Source of the DNA: Neelides folsomi
Taxonomy: Eukaryota > Arthropoda > Collembola > Neelipleona > Neelidae
Direction of reading: 5' to 3'
NCBI GenBank assembly: GCA_034687125.1
Contig: JAQGBZ010000403.1
Span: forward strand, 1 to 53,751
Length of the DNA: 53,751 nucleotides
Within the stretch, counting starts at the first letter, position 1, and every line of letters begins with the position of its first letter. Below are positions 34,931 to 45,300 of this stretch, piece by piece. The notes under the pieces are model-generated. The model ran no database searches. It saw only the letters and a program-made list of their open reading frames with translations, and was not told the DNA's origin. A program made the translations under genes and the position numbers.

Positions 34931-35331
34931 TTACTATAACTTACTAATTTAATAACAATAACACACTTATACCCTATTTCAGCCGAGCTTTAAATTTCCC
35001 AGAAAATCATTAAGTTTGTATAGGAATTTTTCTGGGAAATTCAAAACTCACAATCAATTAACTTGCTTTGTGAACTTGCTTTGTATAATTGTATAGTTAA
35101 AAGTTGCTACTGTATATAAGTTATTATAATAAAAGTTATTATGCTAAAAGTTGCTATATTCAAAATATTTTTATTATTCTATTATCTTTTTATCAACTAA
35201 AATATGAACTAATATATTAAAATGAATAGACATTTTAAACGACATGAATACTTTTTCACCAACGGTCAAGAAGATACAAATAAATAATTCTCTGTCCCAT
35301 TCAAATTGTAATGTTTTAAATATTTATATAC
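34931..35331. other. Intergenic with a small hairpin
   Basis: aaatttcccagaaaa near 34993 and ttttctgggaaattc near 35029 form a short hairpin. Nothing else is recognised. Confidence 0.4.
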
Positions 35332-35709
35332 AGGGTGGGCCAGAGGTCGAGGCATTTTTTTAATCAATCATAACTTTAAGATGGTTAATGATAAAAATCT
35401 ATTTCGATCTGACTCCCCTCGATTTCTTCATCATGGGCCATATCAATAGACCAGTCTACTTTGGTTGAATTGAAAGAGGCTATTAGCCAAAAGCATTCGA
35501 GGAAACCCCGGTTGCTATGTGCAAAAGAGGATTCGGTGCAACCGAATGTTGGTTGCACAGATCTATAAAAGTATATATGGCTTAATTGAAGATTTTAAGG
35601 TTTTACTTATATTATACAAGATATAAAGTATATACCTGCCAATTTTAATGAAATTGTTATTAAAAAAGATATGATTCGTTAAAAATGCGCAATACTCTGG
35701 CCTACCCTG
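35332..35709 (+). mobile_element. Internally deleted mariner element
   Basis: TA-cagggtgggccagag at the left and ctctggcctaccctg-TA at the right are inverse. The interior retains only transposase C-terminus pieces: DLTPLDFF-like (gatctgactcccctcgattt at 35407) and AFEETPVAMCKR, then frameshifts. Confidence 0.75.
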
Positions 35710-35711
35710 TA

Positions 35712-36110
35712 TACAGCGTGTTTACATCCAATGTCACAATTTTTATAATCAAATAACTTTAAGATAAATTAAGGTAATTCTTTTTAGTAAGTTGCATCTT
35801 ATAGGGCAATATTCTAAATATCTGTACTTTTTAGCTAAATATCGGACTCGTTGATCAAAGTTAAAAGAAACTTTCACCAACAAAACCCCGAATTTCCCAT
35901 TTTCTTAGGATAGAAGAGATTGACCATATCCTTGACCACTACGTTCACCTATGACTATGCCAGATTTTTTATGTGGATTCTTTTGTGAATGCTCTTCAAG
36001 CGTTATTAGGGTGAATCGAAATAATGATGTGTAACGTAAATGAATAAACTTAACACAATTTACGATAATTAAACAATAATTCATTTTCTTTATTAACAAA
36101 TCACTCATTT
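35712..36110. mobile_element. Fragment of a second mariner-type element, abutting the first
   Basis: Begins TA-cagcgtgtttacatcc immediately after the previous element and shares the cgaactaatcaaag-like/ttgatcaaagttaaa block with the element at 42734-43351. The right end is not clear. Confidence 0.45.
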
Positions 36111-36403
36111 TTTAATACAAAGTTCTTGAGTGGAAAAATCTCACTAGCATTTTGTGTTTTACTATACATTTAATTTTAGTCAACCCTTAATATTTTTCAA
36201 TTAATAGAAATATTCATATCAGATTGTATCATATTGGTCTTATGCAAGTTTCAAATTAGCATTGGTAACATAGGGAAAATAATCAATTTATTTTTTGAAC
36301 TATTGTTGTAAAATCATAAAATATCATTTTTATCAAATTTTTAAATTGATTCCCTAGTTATACGTTGTCTCCATAAACTCAATAAGACAATCTAATATAA
36401 TCT

Positions 36404-36862
36404 ATCTTAATAAAATTCCAGTGTCTGCCTGTCAGGCCTGCCCTACAAGTCTCACTATTCTTATTATTAGTCACTTGAAACCTAAACTTAATAATCAGCC
36501 TCTATCCCGTGTAAATAATGACAGTTCGGTTTTTAATAAAAATGTTTCGTTAATTAATTAACGCCAATTAACCAAAAAATTTATCAAATTTCCCGCTAAT
36601 CAATTCTAAATGTAAACGCTTGACAATTTCATTTTAAGAAATTCGCCCAAACAAATCTCAATTTCAATTTAGTTCGCAGAGAAAAGCCTTTTACAACGTT
36701 CTTTTCCCCTTGCAACTTGCAAACCCAATTTTGCTCTTGGCTTTTTAGGTTATTCGGCGTCCAGTTAGAGGAAGATTTTCAAGCCAAGGTTTCAAGTGAC
36801 TAATAAGAGTATTGAGCCCTGTAAGTCTCCAGATTAACGGACACCGGAATTTTATTAAGATG
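36404..36862. mobile_element. TIR element, about 460 bp
   Basis: atcttaataaaattccagtg at the left pairs with the inverse of caccggaattttattaagat at the right. Further in, ttattagtcacttgaaacct pairs with aggtttcaagtgactaataa. It is more GC-rich than its flanks. The tctatcttaataaaatt start recalls some Helitron 5' ends, but the long inverted repeats argue for a TIR element. Confidence 0.7.
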
Positions 36863-37468
36863 GACCTGTTGATGGCCCGTCTCCCGAAGGGTTAGTAGCT
36901 TCTATCCATTATATATCCTGGCCCGAATTGTGTCCTGGATCGTCAGTCATGATTTTAAAATGCTTCCGAGGGACAGATATTGAACCCTTAAGGTTTGTAC
37001 TACTTTGTATTCTTTAATAGTTTTTAATGGATAAATAGCAGCAAATAACTTAATTTACAGGATTGTGAAAACTTTTATTATTTCAATGAGTTCCCGTTGA
37101 CAGAAGTGTCAAAAGTCGTCCGGTCGAGCTCAAGGACAGGATGTAGTTCCTACATTCAATCAATGTGAAAATTAAGAAATAATATATAAAATTTATACAT
37201 ATTTAATATTCTTAGCTTTATGTCGCTATGGTATAGTTAGATAATGAGGCTCAATATAATTAACATTTACGAGACTAAAAAACTTACATTGATGGAGAGA
37301 ACGACCTTAGAAGATAACAATTAACGAAAATGATAAGTGCCAAGAAAAGTGCATTGTTATAAAAAATTGAGAATGTGGTGGCTTCGTAGCCGGCATCTTC
37401 ATTTTTCTTCTATAGAATCCTGCAAATATTAGGCATGAGAACATTGATTTCCAAACAGATAAACCTTT
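36863..37468. other. Intergenic, no gene recognised
   Basis: Mixed composition; short open frames only, none with conserved content. Confidence 0.4.
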
Positions 37469-37853
37469 TACAGTGAAGTGTGAAGGGGATCTGCGTTGAC
37501 CTTTCTATAACTTGCAGTCTTTCCTCTCGCATCAGATAAAATATATTTATTACAAGATAACAAGAAATCTATGAAATATTGTGCATAAAGGTGCTTTAAA
37601 TTAAAAAAGTAAAATGTGTTGGATACACATTTTTATTTCCTTTCATTCTTGCATCGAAAATTATTTTTTTATAGTTAGGTACATAACATTTTCATCATAG
37701 GTCCTCTATATAGGTAGAAAATTCACAAAAATTTTAGTGATCCTGATTCAACGAAACCTATTTATAACATATTTTATATCAATCTGCGAGGAAAAACTAA
37801 TTTTATAAAAGGTCAATGCAGACCCTGACTTCCTGACTTTCACTTTCACAGTA
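37469..37853. mobile_element. TIR element of family C, 385 bp
   Basis: acagtgaagtgtgaagggga, ctgcgttgacctttctataa and tctttcctctcgcatcagat at the left mirror atctgcgaggaaaaac, ttataaaaggtcaatgcaga and gactttcactttcacagt at the right. The best-preserved copy of this family in the window. Confidence 0.8.
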
Positions 37854-38160
37854 ATCATGAATAAATAAATTACTATCTGTATATGTTGGAAAATGAAACT
37901 ACAATCGGTTCCTTATCTTTGTACACATATGGCAATTACAGTTCTATATTACTCCACGCGTTATAAATTTACTAATTTTTCTCATGTGTACAAAGATAAA
38001 AAAGGTTTGTATACCTTTCATCTTTCTCTTTCTTGCTCATCTTATCATCAGAGAGTCTTTTATTCATTTCAATAGTCACAGCCTCTCTTTATAGCAACCT
38101 ATGAATAATAAAAATAGTCTACAAATAAGAATAAACCAAATAAATATATGCCAAATACTA

Positions 38161-38271
38161 GGAATATTCCAAACAAAGTTTACTAGGTTCTTATGGCGCT
38201 GCACAAAATACCTATAGTTTGTTTTTTGTGCAGCTCCATAAGAACCTAGTAAACTTTGTTTGGAATATTCC
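38161..38271. repeat. Near-perfect 111-bp palindrome
   Basis: 48-base arms starting ggaatattccaaacaaagtt differ at one position, around a central loop of about 15 bases containing cctatagtttg. It carries the gtgcagtgccataagaacc-type motif that flanks several other repeats. Probably a very young MITE or recent hairpin insertion. Confidence 0.9.
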
Positions 38272-39869
38272 TGATAAATTAATTAATATTAACCTTATGT
38301 TTGAGAGAAAATTTGGTGTTTCTGAATGTAAATACCATAAGCCATGTAGATGCGAATGTCACAACAAGGAAAATGGAAGATGAGGTGACAATGTCCATCA
38401 GGTGAATGCTCCAAAAGAGCCGTTTTTAAATAATATTTACAATTATTGAATACTCAAACAAATATCAATGCATTGATCAATAAATTAGATGAGAGGCATT
38501 TTGAAATCTAATTTTTATAAAAATGCATTTCTATGGTTAAAAATTTAATTTTTAACCCTTTCACTTCCATTGTTTGTTTTTATTATAACATTTATGAAAT
38601 ATGGTTTCGTATTATCGTATCTCATTCAAATTAATTAGACTTTTTAAATTTTCGAAAATAAACAGCTTTTAAAATCTTTAATAAAATGATCAGTATTAAA
38701 AAAGCAAATTAAATTATTAGCAAAATATTATAAAAAATAAATATTTTACAAATTGGAATTGCCGAGACAATAAATGCGTTCGGCTGAGATCTTGAAAGAG
38801 AAGTTCTTCCTCTCGCGTAAATTTTTTGTTCTTAGACGACATTTCTACTTTATTCAGATTGACTTGTGAAAAGGATGTTGTACTTTAATGAACAATAATT
38901 AACAGAGTGATGAGAGAGGCAGGCTATGCCCAGGCCGGGTGGTAAAGGTGGCTAGTGATAGACTAGCCCGAGCCTGCCTGACTGACAGTGTGAATCTGAA
39001 AACAAACGTATCAAGGTGTTCGAAATACACGATGAGCTGGCAAGAGTTGGCAAATTGGGTTTGATATTACATTGTAGAGTTGCAGTTGGAGAATATATCA
39101 ATTATGCTATGCATATTCATATATATTCTTTGAAAACAGTCACACAATGCCATCGTGGAGTTGGTACACCACTTTTCCCTTTTCCTTCCCTAGATTCCCC
39201 CAAACCCAATGTGGGTTCCAAACTCATTGCATGCATGCATTACAATTACAATTTGCCAGAAGTCCAATACATTCATACCAGAGCTGTAAAAAACCAGTGT
39301 ATATTAATTCCTAAAATCATGGTTGCGGAGATTAAAAATTCATTCTCGCTTGTTAACATAAAATACAAGATAAGGATAAATTGTAATTTACGATCAATAA
39401 GAAATAAAGTGTAATTCTACATATCAAATATTCATAAGGTAAAATTGTAGTTACGATCAGAATGGCATAAGGTATAAAAGATATAAGATGATTGAGTCAT
39501 AAGGTATGTAAAGTATGTATGTATTATGGTATTAATGTGTTAAGGTTTAAAATCATTTAAGGGGAAGACCATAGAGGATCTAATGCAATAGGGTCTAAAA
39601 CAAAAGGATCTAATGCTAAATGACCTAAGCATAAAAGAATCTATATAAAGATATACCACAATTTATATCACCACCACCGCAAACTACTACATCGGAAGAA
39701 TTAGTTTACTAAAAACCGAACCAATTCATTGTAAAGTAAAAAAACAGTCAAATATTAATAGTTACCAAGTTTAATTGGCATAAAATAATTGTAAAATTAT
39801 TCAAAATAACGATTACCGTTAATTATATCACCACTAAACTTTCTCCTTTCTTCTTCCACTTTTGCTTAC
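38272..39869. other. Intergenic, with a GC-rich hairpin at 38911-38982
   Basis: ggcaggct at about 38911 pairs with agcctgcc at about 38973, around gcccaggccgggtgg and gactagcccg. It does not form a tRNA cloverleaf that I could draw. The 132-residue frame at 39016-39414 starts at GTG and has no recognised domain. From 39400 to 39660 there are taagg-rich imperfect repeats (ataaggtat, ctaatgc). Confidence 0.4.
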
Positions 39870-41244
39870 TTAATAATTTAGTATAAACATAAAAAAATTC
39901 ATGTGATATTATGTATCAAAATAGATACAATCTCATCGTAATGTACTGTGAAAGTCAGATTTCTGTGCAGACCTTATTTTAAAATTACCTTCTTTCCTCG
40001 CAGATAAGTTTTAAATATCTTATAAAAGCATGATTACACGAAATCAATTAAATGAAATATGGTGAAATAATGTTTATTTAATTTGAGAAAATAGAAAACA
40101 GGGTAACTAAGGAAAATAACATGTACATGTTTTTTTGTATTTAAATTACTATATTTTAGTTGAACTTGATTTTAGAAAAAAAAGCTCTCCTCTCTATAGA
40201 GAAATTTCTTCAATTTAATTTCATAAATCGTGCTTATTTATCTTAAACTTATTTAATAGGGTAATGTGTTAATAGAAATTATATTCACCATTATTTAACT
40301 GTTCATAGAAGATATAAACTTAAGATATGATAATTTTTCCCATCCCACTATTTTCCCCGAAAATGGAAATACTTACTGCCGTTCGAGAAAAAAGTATATT
40401 AGGTAAAGTCAAAATAATTTTAATAACAATTAATAATAATTAAATATCTTTAAGCTTTATTCAATTCGTTTATATTCTGTCATTATTAAAATATATTTAA
40501 TTAGAGATTAAAAGATTTTTTTAATATGATACCTAGATGCATACCTGGGTAAAATCCGAACTTATAGGACTGTACTGTAAAGGGTAACTTGAATGATCTA
40601 GAATGAAATACAAACTTAAACCTTGGTGGCAGACCTGGGCACCGGAACGTAACGGATTTACTGGAATTGAAATTTGGGAATTGAGTGGGGGTGGGGGCAA
40701 CCGGGATCAGAACTGAATCGGATCTTGTGAAAGTAAAGGCCAATGAAATAGGAACGGAATGGAATTTTGAAAATTTGGAAAAGTGAAGACTACCGAAATC
40801 AATACGGAACGGAATTTGGAAAATTTAATAGTAAAATTTAATACAGCAAAATTTTTTTACGGAATCGGAATTCCGATTCCGTTCCGTTTGTACATTTTCA
40901 ACTTATATAGGTAATGATATATTACTTGAATAGGTACGGAATCTAAGCTTAGAAAGTGAGGCTAATCGGAACAAGAAACGAATCGAAACATGAAAATCTT
41001 AATCCGTTCGAGTAAATTATGCCCAAGTAATACAAATAGCTCATTGGTTTCTGGTTCATTATTAATATTTTTTATGATTTATGATTGATATTCAACTTTA
41101 ACTGTTTCAAATAATCTGTTAAAATGATATCCCTAATTTTTCCATCAAGCGAATATTGTATAAACATTGGAATTATAGTTAAATTCTTAATAAAAGTGAT
41201 TTTCAGATGAGTTTTTATTTCTAATTATATCATATTTTTATCCC
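39870..41244. repeat. 1,375-bp segment, copy 2 of the identical pair
   Basis: Direct copy of 23760-25134. On the right it stops exactly where a mariner-end fragment starts (ctgccaattttaacgaaatt, 41245 on, similar to 35638). On the left the flank gcttac does not match the other copy. Confidence 0.95.
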
Positions 41245-42305
41245 TGCCAATTTTAACGAAATTCGGTTAATAAGTAAAAAAGATATCACTCATTAAAAAT
41301 ACACATCGACCTCTGGACCTCCCGATATATTAAAGAAAATTAACGCGACGGTAAAATTCACTCTTTAATCTCGGTATTTTCAAATAAAGAAAATACTAAT
41401 ATAAAAGAGAATTGCACCATTTAGTTATCTGTCCACTTCGTTTTTCATTAAACCAATTTAATAATTAATTATTTAAGCAAGAACTCGAAACTACTCAAAA
41501 CACTCCAAAAACGATTTTTAAAATTCACAGTAAAATTAATATTTAGCCAAGTATATAGGTCACATATACTTGATTGAAAGGAAAATTATTAATCTATTTA
41601 TCCTTCGACTTAATTTTTAGATTAAAATTGTATATTTAAAGAAATATCGCTGTTTAATTATTATTATTATTAACGATTAAACACGCAATTAACTAAATAA
41701 GCACTTTAAATTGGTTATAAATTGAATATCAAAACCAAAGGGATTTTTTCAAATGATAACTATTAACTATCCCCTTAATATAACCTACAATTTACTATAT
41801 GTATGTATATGTAAATATTTATGTTTGAGTATGAAACCAATGTAAATTTGGTATCCCTCATTCTTGAATTCCTGATTAACAATTATTTATATTCTTTTCC
41901 ATTTTGAGTATTTGTTTCGGACTTTCGTTTATCACTCATCGTCATTCATCAAAAACACAGTGAAAATATTTCCCGGGAAATTGTCACTCGGGTTTACCCG
42001 TTTGTAAGTCAATATTACTCTCAAATGCGCAATGGGTCTACGCAAGTGAATGAAGATCAATAGTTGTATAGCAGATTGTGGAGCAAAGAATATCTGCAGT
42101 CCGTGCATATTTACCAATATGATAAATGTGGGACGGATTCTTTACAGTGCAGGGAAAGCTAAGTAGGTCACTTGGTCCTTCAATAAGGCTAAAGGATTAG
42201 AATTTTACAAGTCAAGAGAGAGAAAGGCCGGGGTTTATTTGATAGTTCTGTTGTTGAGGGACTTTGCCTCGAAGGGACCAACAGAAAGAAACTGAGGTTC
42301 ACTCA
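41245..42305. other. Mariner end fragment, then AT-rich region and possible SLC7 leader
   Basis: 41245-41333 is a mariner 3' end (similar to 35638-35709). 41334-41920 is featureless AT-rich DNA. 41930-42305 is less AT-rich and directly precedes the SLC7-like start. It could hold promoter and 5' leader, but no motif was assigned. Confidence 0.4.
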
Positions 42306-45300
42306 ATGATCCAGCCAGAATGGTCACCAAATGAAAGCTATTTAAAGAAGTTTGAACGACTTGCTTTTGCCCTCGTACGAACTCGACCTGTCAAAGAAGT
42401 TAGTTTTAGTAATATATAATATATACTATATTTATAAACTTAAATAAATAAATAAATATATATATATATATATCAATATTTAATGGAATATTTACACAAT
42501 TCTAGTCATGCGAGAACCAGGAAATTCGAAACAAAAATGAATGGGTTGAAAGGGCAAAAGGCCTAGCAGGTCCTTATGCACTCGCCTTACTCATTTCAAT
42601 TCCTTATTTATCTGAAAATTCAAGTGGGCCGATTATCGTTGCCTCTCTTTTACTTTCAGCTCTCGATGCTTGCCTCACAGGTTTAAATCAATTATAATCA
42701 AATATAAATTATTACATATGTACTTGATAGGTATAGTGCGTTTAAAATAGATTTTTTATAGATCCATACGATAGATCCCTCTTTAAAACAAAAACTAATT
42801 AACCCAATCTTCAAGTTGCAGCTTGTGGGGCAATAAATTAAATAGCTTGTAGTAAACTATGGGACGAACTAATCAAAGTCAAACGAAACGGCAAAAAGTT
42901 TCTGGATTTCTCATTTTCTTTATTATGTATTAATACATAAATACATTTAAAATGACGATTAGAAAAAGCTTTTACAGTGTTTTTAAAGAATTTTTAAGAA
43001 CTACCAATTGTCGAGAAGTTCAAAGGAAAAGATTTGAAACTCAAGCACCATCAAGTAATATAATATGCCGGATAGTGTTAAGTAAATTTCAAAACAAGAG
43101 ATAGGAGATATGCATTCATAAACATGTAGGGTGGACGGACATTAGACGAACTTACATCCGGTAGACATCTGTCCTAAAGCCATTGCCGTTTCTTTTGATT
43201 TTGATTAATGGGTCGGACCGGTAGGATAGTTAACTTTGAGACATTTAATTAATTGCCCCACAAGGTGCAATTTACTAAAAAGAATTAAGTTAATTAATAG
43301 TTTCAAAGTTATTTGGTTTTAAAGAGGGGGACTTCTACCCTAAACGCCCTGTATATGATATAGGTCATTCATGCCGGGATTTCACATGAATTCGGGAGGC
43401 CCCATCAAGTGCAATATAGGATCTTTTTGGTTAGTAACCGCAAAGTATAAAAACAAAAAAATCCGTATTTCTAATAATCTACTTGATGCCAAACTCGAAT
43501 CAAATCAAGGCGTGGATCACTTGTATTCTGATTGATTTTTTGAGTGAGGCGGACCCTAGATTTTTTAAATTTATTTTCACAAATTAACCTTTTAGATAGA
43601 TATATGGTAATATATACATATTTTATATAAATTAATTTCTTTTATTAGTGATCATTTTTATAAGACAAAATTTAATTTAGTTTTAGTAACCTGTCGGTTT
43701 TACATCCGTTGATTCGTAGACGAAATTCTATTCTCACACCTTTTGATACATTGTAATTGTCACTTAATTTAATTATAAAAGCAAATAATGGGTTAAATCT
43801 TCTATACTTACTATAGAGAGGCACTTGTTATTATCATATTTAAATATTCATGGTTCGCCTCATTTAATAAATTAATTTCCATGTTTTGATTTATTATTCA
43901 CGTATGCTCTTTTATTACGGCAAGATATAGATACAGAATATTCCAAGATCTAGAGCAAATAGGTAAATTCCAAGAATTCCAACAATGTATAATGTTAATT
44001 TTGTTACCATAGTTTGGTTACAATTTGCTCTAGTAGTTTTGAAACATTCTATAGTATATATCGATTCATCGTTATGGTTTTAAAGTTAAAAGTTTTCTTT
44101 TAGTTTGGTGCTACACCGACTTTGAGAGCAGACATGGTCACTGTCAAGGAGACCTTTTCACGTGTTTGTTCAACTCTGTTGGAGAGTTTCCAGCATTTTT
44201 GGCAGGTTGGTGGTGGGTTCAAGTGATGGCTTCAGCTATGGCTGCTTCGACAAGAATGCTCTCGTCAAGTTAGTTTCTCTAACAAATTTTTTATTAAAGA
44301 ATTGGGAGAATTAGATGCAATTAATGGAATTAATACAAATTATTAACAAAGTAGTTTTTTTCATATTTTAGTTGTGGATTCCATTACTGGAAGACATTTT
44401 GAAGATCTGCTCAAGAGTGCTTTAGGGGCATTTACGCCACTTGGTTTGAAAAATCAATATTTATTTCAATTTATGATAATATCTTAAATATCAAATTATA
44501 TTATAAAGTACTACTAATATGGTATTGTAATATTGCTTTCAAGTTTTTGTTTGCCATTTCAAGTTTGACCCAATTCAAGTGCAACAAAACGTTTTAATTG
44601 GAAAATGTTAATATAGGAAATTACAAGTTAACAATTAACAAGGAAATTACAAGCCCGAGTTAACACTCTTTTTTAAAATCGTATGTATTTAGCCTATAAT
44701 CATATCTGCTTGAATGTTAACTCGTGCCCACCTTGTATATTAATATATCAAGTTTATTTTTTCAATAATTGGATCAACCATAGACCTTTTTAGCTTATTT
44801 GGAACAACATACCGTCACATTTTTAATTTTACAAATTTACCATGTTCACTAGAAGATAAATAACAGGAATATTCAAATCAAGGTGTACTCGGTTCTTATG
44901 GCATTGCACAGCAACGCCGAGCTAATGCATATCCCGGTTTTAGAATTAGAATTTGATTATTATAAATATCAATATAATCTAAAGCAATCAAATGAAACAA
45001 AACGCGTGAAATGCATTGGCTTGGCGTCTTGAGAGTACTCTACTGTACAGCGTGTTTACTTTGTAGATTTCTTTTTTAAATTCCAAATAACTAAGGAAGT
45101 AGCATTATAGTAGTATTATTAGAAATTTAAAAAAAAAGGTACAAAGTAAACAAGCTATATATATAGCCTGGTGCAGACTTAACCATTTTTTTAATTCTTT
45201 AATAACTTTAACATTTTTAAACATAGAAATTTTATACTTAGTAGACAATTGGAGCAATACGATAGACTGTTAATTAGCATACTAAAATCTGAAATGGTTA

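Noticed and set aside
38905..38990. GC-rich hairpin considered as a tRNA or small RNA gene
   Set aside because: The outer stem ggcaggct/agcctgcc is 8 bp, but no T-loop, anticodon arm or CCA-adjacent geometry could be fitted.
39016..39414. 132-residue open frame on the plus strand
   Set aside because: It starts at GTG, has no recognised domain, is not linked to good splice sites and lies in a region with short repeats.
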